From Spirodela intermedia (Eukaryota > Streptophyta > Magnoliopsida > Alismatales > Araceae), in the NCBI GenBank assembly GCA_902729315.2, contig LR746276.1, positions 1,846,669-1,910,668 on the forward strand: DNA of 64,000 bases. Reading direction: 5' to 3'. This document shows, piece by piece, positions 1 through 11,443 of this stretch. The position numbers and the translations under genes are program-made. The notes beneath the pieces were generated by a model that did not search any database, was not told where the DNA came from, and worked only from the letters and a program-made list of their open reading frames with translations. Each line of letters opens with the position of its first letter. Within the stretch, counting starts at the first letter, position 1.

Positions 1-78
1 AAAATGACCAATTGTGTGTATTTTTGGCAAGGAATGGTGCATACATATAACGGCATGCCTTTTCCCATGAGTCCACAG

Positions 79-510
79 GTTTGGAGAAACTGCGCTGAAG
101 ATTATGTCACCCCTCTGTCGATTTGGAGTCCAAGACCTCCAGAGGGGTTCGTTTCCGCTGGGTGTGTTGCAGTGGCGGGCTTCGAAGAGCCCAGACCGGA
201 ATCCGTGTACTGCGTGAGCAGAAGCCTCTCTGAGGAAGCTCCCTTTGAGGAACAGATGGCGTGGGCTGCCCCAGACTCGTATCCCTGGTCATGCTACGTT
301 TACCCAGTCCAAAGTGAGGCTCTGCATTTCGTCGCCCTGCGACAGCCCCGGGAGGACTCCAACTGGAGGCCCATTAGGGTTTCAGAGCCACCAGAAGAAG
401 CCCGGGAGCCTGGCAGCAGCCGGAGGGCAGAGAAAGCCGAAGAGAAATCATCCGCAGAATCTGTACATGATTTTGATGGACAGATAAACCCTCTAAAGAC
501 GTCTCATTAA
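79..510 (+). CDS. VPS13: VPS13-family protein, C-terminal exon (partial gene)
   Basis: This is the last exon of a gene that begins left of the window. A splice acceptor (ccacag) ends at 78 and opens the frame GTT TGG AGA AAC; the stop TAA is 508-510. The visible 143 residues begin VWRNCAEDY and include SIWSPRPPEGFVSAGCVAVAG and APDSYPW, then a low-complexity E/S-rich tail. These match the DUF946/VPS62-like segment at the C-terminus of large plant VPS13 proteins, which in the family transfer lipids at membrane contact sites. That role is family knowledge; only the 3' end is seen here. The codons between 4 and 78 are open but are probably intron. Which VPS13 paralogue it is cannot be told from this fragment. 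Confidence 0.85.
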   Translation, partial: VWRNCAEDYVTPLSIWSPRPPEGFVSAGCVAVAGFEEPRPESVYCVSRSLSEEAPFEEQMAWAAPDSYPWSCYVYPVQSEALHFVALRQPREDSNWRPIRVSEPPEEAREPGSSRRAEKAEEKSSAESVHDFDGQINPLKTSH

Positions 511-2712
511 CGACTTTGGAGAGAGGAGCGTGTATTCAACGGGAGAACGGCTCTCTGAGCCTGTAAAGATGTCGATTGTTTCACCATCACTTCATGACGT
601 GACTAGTGGCCAAATCCAAAGTGCAGGGAACTTTCCTTTTGCATAGGAACCTTGCAAACATGGTATACTTTGATTTACCATACTTTATGTAGTAATCTTT
701 CGAATGATATTAATGTAATATTTAATACTAAGAATATCATTCTTTACTTCTGTGATATTAATTTTACCCATATGACAGCCTTGAAAATCTCGTTAGAAAC
801 CAATATAAATCTTTTTTTTTCTTTTTTTTTCTTTTTTTTTCTACAGTGTAAATTAGAGTTTCACACAGGTTGCCGTAAGTCCTGACTCCAAATAGCCTCC
901 CTAGGGACTTTGCACAAGCACACAAGAATAAGGGGAAGGCACTCTACTTCACAACCAAGAAGTACAGTAGAGGGATGAATCAACAAATAGCCTTGGAACA
1001 TTGTCAGGGTTCTTCTATTTATAGATATATAGTGGGGAGAGTGGGTTAGGCGAGACATTTCACCTTCCAACAGTTGCATCTCATGTGCTAGTACATGTTA
1101 GCATATGTTCATTTGTGTCACATATGTTCATATTTTCTGACACACGATCGACATACTTGTCCTTTATCTTCATAGATTTTTAATTTAATTCTGGTGTTTA
1201 GGAGGGTTGTTGCCATCTCATGTGATCAAGACATGTAAAGACATTTTGGCATCCAATGGGCTATGATGGATGATAAGAAAATTTGATCTATGTGCAATTG
1301 TGGACGTAAGTGGTTTTTATTAATGATATAAATTGAGTGTGTTCTTTGTTCTCTCTATTCTCTTCTTCTCCCTCTCTCCTGTTTCATTTTACATCAGACT
1401 TCCACTGTGTAACCCCCAACAATAGCCACAAGTGAAGCACGTTCTCTTCGTTCGGTCTTGTCATGTCAAAATAGACTTGGGTCCTGTTTAGCCCCCATTG
1501 GGCCATGGCTGGTGGTTGTCATTGACCTCTATCCATCCCATTGTTTGGTGACTCAGCGAGCAAGAGGTCCTATAGCCAATGAGGGCATCATCAGCCATTA
1601 TCACAATTGTCTGCACACCCCCATATCTGCAGTCATGCCATGAAGTTAAGCAGCTTTTCCTCATCGGACAAGTTTTCAATATCTAAAGAATATAGTGAAT
1701 TGCTTCTTGTGCTCCCACACTTCTAGAGATTCTTTCAATAAATCAGAGAAGCAAGTACCTAATGGTACTATCTTCGCCTAACCCATGTCTCATGTCTGAT
1801 GCAATAACTATAACGAGAGTAACTAGTCTATTCGTAAGTCTTGTTGGTTGAAAGATGGGTATATAATCTAAGCACTCTTGGTTGGTAAACAAAGGCCTCA
1901 CAGGCTAGCAAGCATGACCTTCATCCATATCTCATAGAATGTTGCCACTTGCCTGTGGCAACGTTCTAACTGTTGTGCCGCATAGATTTGCACCCATTGA
2001 CATGCTGATCATATGTGTCGCTGTTGTGCTGCTACCGTGCGACCATGCACTTGCATGTGCGCGATGCCCATCCATGCACGCCATGTCATGCCATCTTATA
2101 CCTACGCTGAGAGTGAGGTTCGTGCGGGGCCATGCCGTGCCATCCTAGATAACCACGCGCCCCACGCCGCAATTATGTACACACATACCTTCGTCATGCG
2201 TGCCTCGACGCTCTCCCATGCGTGCTGCGGCGACACGGAATGCATAAAACACCACCCAGACTTGTGCCAATGGCTTGAATCCGCTCTGAGATCAGGGGGG
2301 GTGGCCAGGGACTTGGTAGTGATCCCTTGAAAATGGGCACAAAAAAACTTTTACTATTACTCTCTCTCTCTCTCTCTCTCTATGTTCAAAATCTGGTTCT
2401 TTCTTCTTTTCATAATCACGCAGTGGTTATTTGTTTCTTTCTTCGAAGTATTTTCACCAGAGAAAGAAAAGAAAAAAATGAAGAACAAACCCTCCTCCAA
2501 AGTTGATGATTCACTTGCGTGAAGAAGAAGCGAGCTTGTTTAATCAAGAAACCCTGCGTTCTATCTGTTACCTGTTCCACTGAGCAGGACTGAGGGATGC
2601 AGAAGGAGATTAGGGTTCCCGAAGAACACGCCGACGGTGACGAAGCTCATTAGCCTTGCCTTCATCGAACCCATCCACTTGCAGTGTCCAACCGGGAGGA
2701 CCGAGAGCTTCC
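511..2712. other. Intergenic stretch, no gene recognised
   Basis: About 2.2 kb follows the VPS13 stop. It holds the presumed 3' UTR, a T-rich run near 811-841, AT-rich sequence to about 1400 and a more GC-balanced block (about 1430-2330) with open frames up to 105 codons. Those frames have no recognisable domain and overlap in several phases, so I do not call them genes. A (CT)n run lies at 2361-2381. The block could be an old transposon remnant, but no terminal repeats or coding motifs were found. Confidence 0.6.
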
Positions 2713-3783
2713 TCAGCAGCACAGACCAGGCAGAACCCAGATGGACCAGGATAATCCATGGCGGGAGCTTGAACTCGGAAGAGAAACCCTCTCAGAGTCG
2801 GAGCCTCCTCCCATGCGGAAGACCTTCACTCCCCGCTCTAGGGGAAGATGGTAATAGATGCAGTTCCCCTCCCCTCCCCATTTACTAGGGCACTCGTCTG
2901 TAGTACCAGATCCAGTGGGAGTGATGAAGATCGCTCGATCTCCAAGGTCTTCCACCCTCGCCCATTCTCCATGATCCAGCCGGTAGACCACAAAGCCGTC
3001 TGCAGATCCACCTAAAACTGCCATGATCTCTCCTCCGGAGATGGCCAACCAGACGCTGGAACTTCCCGGAAGAAGATCCTTCGCCCCCAGTCGGGAAACT
3101 CTAGGCCCGGGAAGGAATTCAAATTTCAGCAGCTTCCCGCTGAGAGTACTCCGCCCGTAGACTGCCCCCTTTAGAACCACCGGGCATCGACTGCAAGCTC
3201 TCTCTTCCTCCGTCTCGCACCAGTAGATGGACCAGCTGAGATTCCCGGGACGGCAGTAGATGATGGTGTGGTGGCACCACGCCATGATCAGAGACTGTGG
3301 AAGATCTGGAGGAGCAGTCATGGCGGCCCACTCCACAGAGCAGGAGCAGGGGATCGGCGGGAGGAAGGTGATCTCCTTTCCGGTGAAGGGATTGGCGAGC
3401 CATATCTTCCGGCGGGGGCCGCTGTGCCCTAGAATCAGGTAACCATGGGAGAAGCCGAGGACCACGGAGCTTTTCCGGCGCAACCCGGGGAGGTTGCTCC
3501 GGTGGAATCTGTCCTGGGAGAAGCTGTAGAAGTGGTGGCCGCCGGCGGAGCAGAGCAGAGGCGGCTGGGACGCCATGAGATTCGCCAGGACGGGGTTGGA
3601 GATGGAACGCCATGCCCTACAGACCCCGCCGAAGGCGAAGAAGTCCCTGAAGACGGTGAGGCGCTGCAGGATGGAGAAGAGGGCGGAACTGGGGAGGCCT
3701 GACCAGTCCACGGATTGCTTCCTCTTCCTCCGCCCTCTCCCCTGCTCCATCTTCTTCCCGCCATCGTCCTCCACCTCCCCCAC
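2713..3783 (-). CDS. F-box protein with DUF295/kelch-like C-terminal region
   Basis: A single open exon encodes 356 residues. After a basic start (GRGRRKRKQS) comes an F-box at about residues 27-67 (WSGLPSSALFSILQRL, then GGVCRAWRSI). The rest, with IWLANPFTGKEITFLPP near residues 125-145, resembles the beta-rich DUF295/KIB-type region of plant F-box proteins. F-box proteins of this kind act as substrate receptors of SCF ubiquitin ligases by binding SKP1/ASK; the substrate here is unknown. An intronless structure is common in this family. The start at 3783 is the first ATG of the frame, 38 bp downstream (in the gene's direction) of a triple tandem repeat that must form its proximal promoter or leader. 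The family call is firm, the exact subfamily is not. Confidence 0.85.
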   Translation of the reverse strand: MGEVEDDGGKKMEQGRGRRKRKQSVDWSGLPSSALFSILQRLTVFRDFFAFGGVCRAWRSISNPVLANLMASQPPLLCSAGGHHFYSFSQDRFHRSNLPGLRRKSSVVLGFSHGYLILGHSGPRRKIWLANPFTGKEITFLPPIPCSCSVEWAAMTAPPDLPQSLIMAWCHHTIIYCRPGNLSWSIYWCETEEERACSRCPVVLKGAVYGRSTLSGKLLKFEFLPGPRVSRLGAKDLLPGSSSVWLAISGGEIMAVLGGSADGFVVYRLDHGEWARVEDLGDRAIFITPTGSGTTDECPSKWGGEGNCIYYHLPLERGVKVFRMGGGSDSERVSLPSSSSRHGLSWSIWVLPGLCC

Positions 3784-3820
3784 CCATTTATGGGTTTAGA
3801 GAGAGAGAAAGAGAGATGCG

Positions 3821-4470
3821 GGTGCATGCAAAGGAAAACGAGATAAAGCCAAGGTCTTTTTTACATAAACGGAAAACTCTGGCAGAAGACAACCCCATCC
3901 CGGTGGGCAAGGAGCCCTTTGACTTTACTGGCTAATCGAACCAATGCAGCCAACCCTCCACCTGGTCTTCCCCGTCATCACCTGCATATCAAGGTGTGGA
4001 GGTCAAAACCCTAATCTTAGGTTTGACCCAGGAGGTGCATGCAAAGGAACACGAGATAAAACCAAGTTCCTTTTTACATAAACGGAAAATTCTGACAGAA
4101 GAGCAGCCCATCGCAGTGGGCAAGGATCCCTTTGACTTTGCTGGCTAATCGAACCAATGCAGTCAAACCCCCACATGGTCTTCCCCATCATCACGTACAT
4201 ATCAAAATGTGGAGGTCAAAACCCTAAGCTTAGGTTTGACCCAGGAGGTGCATGCAAAGGAACACGAGATAAAGCCAAGAACTTTTTTACATAAACGGAA
4301 AATTCTGACAGAAGACAAGCCCATCGCAGTGGGGCAAGGATCCCTTTGACTTTTCTAGCTAATGGAACCACTGCAGTCAACCCCCCCCCTCCCCCACATG
4401 GTCTTCCCCATCATCACCTCCATATCAAGATGTGGAGGTCAAAACCCTAAGCTTAGGTTCGACCCAGGAG
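3821..4470. repeat. Triple tandem repeat (unit 213 bp) upstream of the F-box gene
   Basis: Three head-to-tail copies begin at 3821, 4034 and 4247 with the shared start ggtgcatgcaaaggaa. The first two units are exactly 213 bp; the third is about 10 bp longer because of a C-rich insertion at 4379-4396. Copies differ by scattered substitutions, so the array is not recent. Each unit ends in a near-palindrome of 28 bp. The array starts 38 bp upstream of the F-box ATG and so occupies its proximal promoter. Confidence 0.93.
4001..4028. promoter_or_regulatory. Palindrome with W-box arms and telo-box core (copy 1 of 3)
   Basis: The left arm ggtcaaaaccctaa and right arm ttaggtttgacc are inverted repeats of each other with one base of slippage. 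The outer ends read TTGACC on both strands, the W-box core bound by WRKY factors, and the inner part reads AAACCCTAA, a telo-box. Copies 2 and 3 lie at 4214-4241 and 4437-4464. Motif identities are established; function at this locus is inference. Confidence 0.6.
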
Positions 4471-4755
4471 GTAGATGGGATATGATTGACAGACGATGAA
4501 AAGGAGGATCACATTCTCCTGCTTCCGATGCCGATTCAAGGCCATCCAAGGAATCACATCTCAGTAGCTTGAATCATTGCTGATGCACTTTGAGGGCACT
4601 GCAAGAAGAAATATTGACTCATGAATAATTCATCCACTCGCATTTATGATGAGAAAAGTGGTTCATCTTGTTGAAGATTTCTGATCACCAAGAACTGGCG
4701 CCATTGAAATTCCTTCCAATCCGCTCCTGCAATCCGCCATTGAATCTCCACTCCC

Positions 4756-7700
4756 TCATTTAGGAGCACATGTCTGGGGAATTAATCTCCAGCAATGCTG
4801 CATCATATCGTCATCTATGAATGGCCTCAGATCCCACATGAGACAGTAGCCTTCCAGCTCCTCCAGTGATGAGCTGAAACCTAAAGAGAGTATAATCCTT
4901 TCCTAAAATAGCAGTTTCTATGATGTTAGCACTGGTTACGATGATTCGGAAGCCCATCAAGGACCATAAACATCTCATGATTCTGCGTTACCTGCATTTC
5001 GTAGTCACATTTCAGCATGCTGTATGTAGCCCTCATCAATATTGAAGTAAGGAGAAGACTCTCAACAGAAGGAAGTAGGGCTCCAGTTTCTTCCCAGGAC
5101 CATTCAGCTTGATAATCCCCAATCTCCGATCCCTCCTGTAAAAAGAACTCTCAGGCCGATAATTATCTTAGACTAATGAAGGCTACGAACAAGATCTCAG
5201 GGCCAGATCAGTCTCAATCCGTTTCAATTAAATCTGAGACAGCATTTTCGACTTTGTTTCCTTGCAACAGTGCCCGTCTTGGACATGGTAAGATTATCTT
5301 CAAAGCACACGCAATTAACAATGAGATCCGTATTTTCTAAAATGATTTAGATTAATTAAACCAAAAGTAGTTAGTATCTAATCAGGCATACTGAACCAAA
5401 ATGAACCCATTCATCTAGAGAGAGAAAAGGCTCCAGATACACCAAACACACCACGCGGATGGTGAAATAGCCGTCAATAATTCAGAGTAATTTGCAATTT
5501 GATATACTTATCGATGTTCCAAATGATGGGGAAATGGCCACACAGCTGCAAACCACAGTTGATCGGCATTATTTTCATTTTTCCCTGATCTAAAAGAAGA
5601 TAAACCCACCCATTCCTACCCCGTTAGCAGAAAAGAAGAAAACCTCATGGTTTTCTGTCACTTGGGTTTTCTACCGTAAAGAGTTTTTAAGTTGAAATTC
5701 AAAGGGTAGCACATATTCATAAAATATGCATAAAGAGTTTCATCCGAGAGATACAAGAATGAAGAAAAAAGAATTTTCTACAACCATAAAGGTCAATCTA
5801 CCTCTTGATTTATACGGTTGGCAGCAAAATATTTGTCAAGGACGCGTAAAGAGTTCCGATTTACAGCTTGCATTGTAGCAAGACCGTCCTCTAATAGAGA
5901 TCCAAGTTCATCGAGAAGAGGTTTCACTGAAAAAAGTAGGAAATAATCCACATTCACGGAATAGAAGAAAACAATCAGAATTTCTATCAAACCTGAGAGC
6001 AAGGGTATCTCTGTTCTATAGTTCGCAGATTGAACGTAAAGAATAGCTGCCTAAACAACCAATATTATTGTGGTGATAGAAAAGTTTTCTTCACAATGCT
6101 CTAGATCTCGAACAACAAGCCCATGTCACGATTAATTTTGACTTCAAATATTTCTCTAAACGAACAACAAGCCCATATCACAATGCTCTAGATCTCCAAA
6201 CCAGGTACTTCACAGATCCACCTAGTACATGTAAAGGAAAAAATAACATGCAAATCATCAATAGATGCTTGCCATTATTTGGAGGGGTGTGCTGTGGGGG
6301 GGAGGGGGGCGTAGGGCGGGGGGGCGTGTTAGAAGAACTTTGCTAATCTTGGCTCCGTAAGGTGAAGTTTCATTTAAAGTGGAGCGCACCGCAACCATAA
6401 TAAGTTTGAACCCTTCATAAGATGTATTTAATTGATAGCAATAGCATAGGTTGAAACAAACAAGAAAATACATAGGCTCAGTCATAAATGTCTTGGAAAA
6501 AGGACTAACAGTTTGTACAGAAATTTAATTAAATTACGCAGTTGAAATTGACTTATCATCATATTTTTAATGTATTATACATATTTATGGTACCCATCAA
6601 TTTTTTAAGAAAATGGCCTTAAAAGGAGTGCAGTCGTCAAATAAGCATGAGCAACTCAACAAGGAATAGTTTCAAATAATGACATTTCTGGGATCGAAAC
6701 TTAGCTTGTCTTCACTGTCAAGAAGGGAAAGAGAAAAACTTACCTTTATTCAAGTGACCCTGAAGTCCCTGCTGGCACAAATTTACTGCCGCAGACAGAT
6801 CCATGGAGACAATCAAACACCATTTTAAAAAATCAGGTCATTATTTGTAAAATAAAATTAAAAAACATCATAAACGCACCAAGTGCATTGTTTAATCAAG
6901 AATCAGCTACATAAAATATCAGAACCATTTCATGAACGAAAATTAACATATGTCAAAACAAGACTTTCATCAACAAAAAAGATAGTAGTATGTAAGACGA
7001 TTAACCATTCGACTGTGCTTTCTACAAGAAAACTTTAAGAAAGTTCCTTGATTGCAACTGAACCGGTATAACTCTTCCAAACTTATACTAACTTGTGCTT
7101 CAAGAAGACCACAAAGAATCACACTGTAAAATGTGACAAATTTCCCGTGTTTCAAGACAAGAAAATGTTCCAGAAATAAAAAACAAAAACAAAAGTATTC
7201 GACTTCTCTAGACATGTCATCATCTAGACAATTTTTTATGCAGATTAAACACACAATTTTTCATAACTTCTTCCGCTTAGGAGTACTTACACTTGCGTAT
7301 GTTTCGTGCATCCATATAAGGATGTCTGCATCCCGCTTCAATATATGTCTTCAATCCACAAGTTTGGTTACCCTTGATGACATTCTGAACCACCTTAGAT
7401 TCTTTCTCTAGAGGAGGTCTTCTAAAAAATCCTGAGTCAAAGCAGATGTATTACTACAGCTTTTAAGTAAAAAGTTGATGAAACAATTTCTATGTACATA
7501 GAAGGGCTGTTTTTGGCACTATGGAGAAAAAACTTGTTTCTACAAGGCAAGTTTTATAAAGAAGTATAATGAAAACAAAAAATATTCAACAATTTTATTG
7601 AAAATGTTAGAATGAATAAACAGAGATTCTAAGAATCACCTACATATTATACATCCCAATGTAATCAATTTTTCAGGTCTCCAACTCAGTATTTGTATAG

Positions 7701-9881
7701 ATTACCAACTCATCTTATTACCCTTCCCACTGAATATTATTTTTCCTTTCTATGTTATGTAAGATTTATGTGAGAAAACCATGGAATATTCTGTCAAAAG
7801 TATGTATAAGCCAGTCTATTATTTTCTTATCAAACATGGCACGTATCATTGCATCACTAATAAAGAGAACTGGGAAGAATGTGCTGACACAACAGTAAGC
7901 AGATTTTTGGAAAAATTGCTGCATCTAGAGACGTGAAGAAAAAAGGTGGAGCATGGTATTGAAACAGATTTTCCGAGCTTTAGCAAAGAGAATAAAGCCA
8001 TCTATTCAAGGAGCATTTCAAAAGCTCTTGAATATGTTGACAAGATATATTTGGTTTTTGAAAGAGTAGTTCGTTTGATCTGTTACAGGAAACACACAGT
8101 TATAGTGCGGTGTGAAGAATAGCAAACGAGAGCCCCAGGAAACGGTCAACCAAAGAATCAAAAGAGAGCGCACAGATCAGAACTCAGATATTAATTATAT
8201 GATTATCTCCTCATTTTTTTATGACTACAATCATTCATGACGGCCTCTATACATATTAGGAAATGAAAGAATCCCTTCATGAGAGTTTCTGGCCTAGGTG
8301 GAACGAGATAGGAAGTGAAGAAAGAAAGTGCCATCGGGTGATGAGAAATAGCAAAACGCCATCTTTATTTTAAACCAACGACATGAATATATTTGAACAT
8401 GAGGCACTGAGTAACACCCTTAGAATAAAACCATACTATCTCGATCAAAGAAGTTGTTCCGAAGCGAAGTGAATGTATCAGCATCGAGAAAAAAAATGGA
8501 ACAAAGTACAGAGGAAAGGACTATATTTGATTTGAATTTATAATTCATGCAAAAAGTGTCTCCAATGAGAGCCAAGGTCCGTTTATAGGAGAGTGTAGAA
8601 CCTAGCTGATGAGAAACCCTGAAGAAATAGAAAATTGAGTTTCTCAAGACAAAGAAAAAAATGACCCTTTAAAGAAGAGTCAATCAACTAAAAAGGAATT
8701 TGTTAAGACGATTGGAAGTTGCCCTCTTAAACAAAGGTCAATCAACTAGAAAGGAAACTTCTAAGAGAGAAGTATCAGATCTTCAAAGCATTGAGAGTGG
8801 CACCGCTGATTGCACCGGATTTAAGCACAAAATAAGTAGAAACTCCATTTTAGCTACTCATGAGCAATGAGCAAGTTAATCTTTAGCTACTCATTAACTG
8901 ATTATTTTTAAATGATTTTTGCTTATGTTATATTCATTCGAGCCTGGTAGTGTCGTCACAAATTAGATTTCATACTCTTCTGTTTTCCCTTTGGACTTCA
9001 AGTTTGAAAAAATGCTTTTTTTTTTACAACCTGCATCATCATTGTACACATTTCAAATCTGACGTCTATAAAGGATTCAGATAGAAGCTAAAATGGATAA
9101 AGGAGCTTATTTTGGGATTAAAATTATTGCATATAAATGCTGCTCTTCCCTTGGTAATATACCGTATAGGATAAAGTGCAAAGCAAACAAACTAAAAAGG
9201 ACAAACCAAGCTCTCGATGGAACTCCACAAGCAGTTGATATCCTATGCTCCTCAGCTCATCGATCTTCGCAATCCTGGATCCATAGGATGGCTGAGCTTT
9301 TTTAGAAACATATGACAGGTTGATGAAAATAAATATGACCATAAAACAATGGTCTCTATGCCCATCTACTAACTTAATTTTAGTGGCACAAAGAAAATCA
9401 ATGAGATGAGTTTATCCGGGACTAAAAACTAAAATGGTGGATCTCAGGTTCAACATAGAAGCTGTAGTAAATAGGCAGGACAAATTAAAGATCCAAAAAC
9501 ATTTTTTTATCAGCGATTAAACTGCAAGGAGACCACCGCTTGCTGGCTTTAGTACCAGACTCTTTTTCTTTAAACAGATAAGAGAATGAAACTTTGGGGA
9601 ATTATAGGGGTGGCTCAAAAAGGATGCCAGATGAACGCAAATGATCTCATATTAGATCTGGATTGCACTGCTGAAAGCTATTATAATAGAGAATCCGTAA
9701 CGCAGCAAAAGACACATCATCACTGGCCAAAAAACGGTTTATTAAACATCATATTATAAAGAAATCAATATTCAGAAAAAAATGTCTTCCAAAATTAAGA
9801 ATACCTTGTCATGAAATCACGGAAAACATGGGAAGCTTGCTTATCCAAATCTTTAAATGAGCTGTCAAATCGAAGATCCAT
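4756..9881 (-). CDS. Conserved plant protein of unknown function (multi-exon)
   Basis: I do not recognise a named family. Coding exons, in reading order: about 9881-9805 (MDLRFDSSFKDLDKQASHVF), 9291-9207 (SRIAKIDELRSIGYQLLVEF), 7431-7291 (FFRRPPLEKESKVVQNVIKG), 6785-6744, 6046-5993, 5926-5802 (KPLLDELGSLLEDGLATMQA), 5135-4992 (WSWEETGALLPSVESLLL) and 4902-4756 (ending QTCAPK, stop TGA). From the second listed exon to the end every phase closes at good GT-AG sites. The first two do not join in phase, so a small exon between them is missing or one edge is wrong. The start at 9881 is chosen because the exon upstream region shows only leader-like sequence. The product is about 240 residues, helical, with no signal peptide or membrane segment. 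It is transcribed divergently from the MUCI70-like gene. Confidence 0.75.
6282..6326 (+). other. G-run cluster, potential G-quadruplex
   Basis: A G-rich stretch with several runs of four to eight G separated by one to five bases sits in an intron of the unknown gene, which is transcribed from the other strand, so the pre-mRNA would be C-rich here. Formation of a quadruplex is inference. Confidence 0.5.
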
Positions 9882-9889
9882 TCGAAAGC

Positions 9890-11443
9890 CTGGTAGAGAG
9901 GACAGAAAAATAAGACCATTGGTATTTATACAATCTACAAGAGAAAAGAGTAGGCATCAAGGTTCCAAGTAGGGGCATTAATCAATAGCCTGCCCCGGTC
10001 CTTGTGAAGTCTAGCACGAGATGGGAAATATATTTCAGGACCCAGGCCCAGGCCTAGGGCCCCTAACTCCGTACTATCTGGTCCGGTTTTACAGCCCGTC
10101 CGACTGTTATAGTATCTGAGCCCTATGATCCTCAAGGGTTTTCACGCCAACAACCACCGCCGCTCTCACACCTGTGGCGACGCCGACTGCCGCCGGCCAC
10201 CTCCGTTTACCCTCAAACGCCCACTGTCAGCGGCACCGTGCCGCCACTCCACCCACGTACCTCCCGCACTCCCTCTTCGGATTCTGGTCGGGATGGAAGA
10301 CGCTTGGAAGCTGGGGAATTACCTGGTCGCCGAGAGAAGGGAAGAGACGGAGGAGAGAAAGGAAGGGAGAGAAAGAATGCGGGGGAGAGTGAGAAGAGCC
10401 AAATATCGGTTCGACCGGCCGAGTCAGAGATTTTTTTGGACCAGACCGGTTCGGTCTAACCTACGAACCGGTGAGACATCGCTCTCGGTTCCTTGTCGCC
10501 CCCGGCCCATAATTAATATTTGGCCAGCATGGGTCAAACTGGGTCCATTTGTACAGTTGGGCTCTTCGTAGGCGTCTAGTTCGGGGCCCATTTGCAGATA
10601 GCTCCGCCCCTCATTGGACAATAAATTTAAATAATAAAAATTACCCTTATTAAGTATATTAAATTGAGGATTATGATGAGAATAATCGTGGGTAATAATT
10701 ACATCTAAGAGGGAAAATAATTTATAAAATTTATGTGCTTTATCAATAAATGTGAATGAGTAGAGAGAGAAAGGAGGAGAGAGAGAGAGAGAGAGAGAGG
10801 AGGGAGTCCTATCTCTCACCTAAATGAGGTGAGGTGAGATGTATACATCAGAAGTGACTAAAAGCGGGGCTGATTGAGGAGAAGAGAGAAAGAGAGAGAG
10901 AAGGATGGTGGTGGCCCTGATTGGGCCGGGCCGGGCCCGGAGTTAGTCGGCCCGGAGGCGGCGTTAATCGGGAATGATAGTCATGGGTGAAGGGTAGCAA
11001 TCATGGGGCCCACACGAAGACGATCTAAAGTGGAACTCCCCGGGGAGACTTTGGAATGGTTAGATGGGCGTCATGGATAGCTAAGACAACGGGCGCAGCA
11101 GAAAGATTCCATTTTTACACGGCCACCCCGCAGAGCGATCCGCTCAGCACCCCTGCCCCACCCCCCACGAAGCCCTCCCATGTCCTCCCCACTCCCCCTC
11201 CTCCCCTCTTCCTCTTCTTCTTCTTCTTCTTCTTCTCGTCTGTATCTCTTCTGATCCTCCAAGTGTCTTTGCTTGGGTAGCCCCGAGTGTGTTTTCCGAG
11301 GGAGTGTTGATATAACCAGCGGGGTGTTACAGTGGTCGGTGGGGGGGACGGAGGCGGCGGATCGTGGAGGAGATCGCCGGAGAATGGTTTTGCGGGGGCG
11401 GTGATCTTCTAGTGACTGGGGAGGGGAGGAGAAGAATGTCGGG
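9890..11443. promoter_or_regulatory. Shared divergent promoter region, unknown gene and MUCI70-like gene
   Basis: The region between two divergent genes is GC-rich and holds many GGCCCA/TGGGCC motifs (about 10030-10070, 10500-10590, 10920-10950), GA tracts near 10760-10800 and 10880-10905, and a (CTT)n tract at about 11206-11236 in the presumed leader of the rightward gene. On the minus strand near 10150-10330 there are donor-like sites (GCGGGAG/gtacgtg), consistent with a noncoding first exon of the leftward gene. Open frames here (up to 148 codons) are compositional and show no domain. Confidence 0.55.

Noticed and set aside
1939-2330. Overlapping Cys/His-rich frames that could be a coding exon
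   Set aside because: Two phases are open at once, no recognisable motif, no convincing splice partners.
10125-10571. 148-codon plus-strand frame in the divergent promoter
   Set aside because: Composition-driven in GC-rich sequence, overlapping frames in all phases, no domain, and it begins in the presumed leader of the opposite gene.
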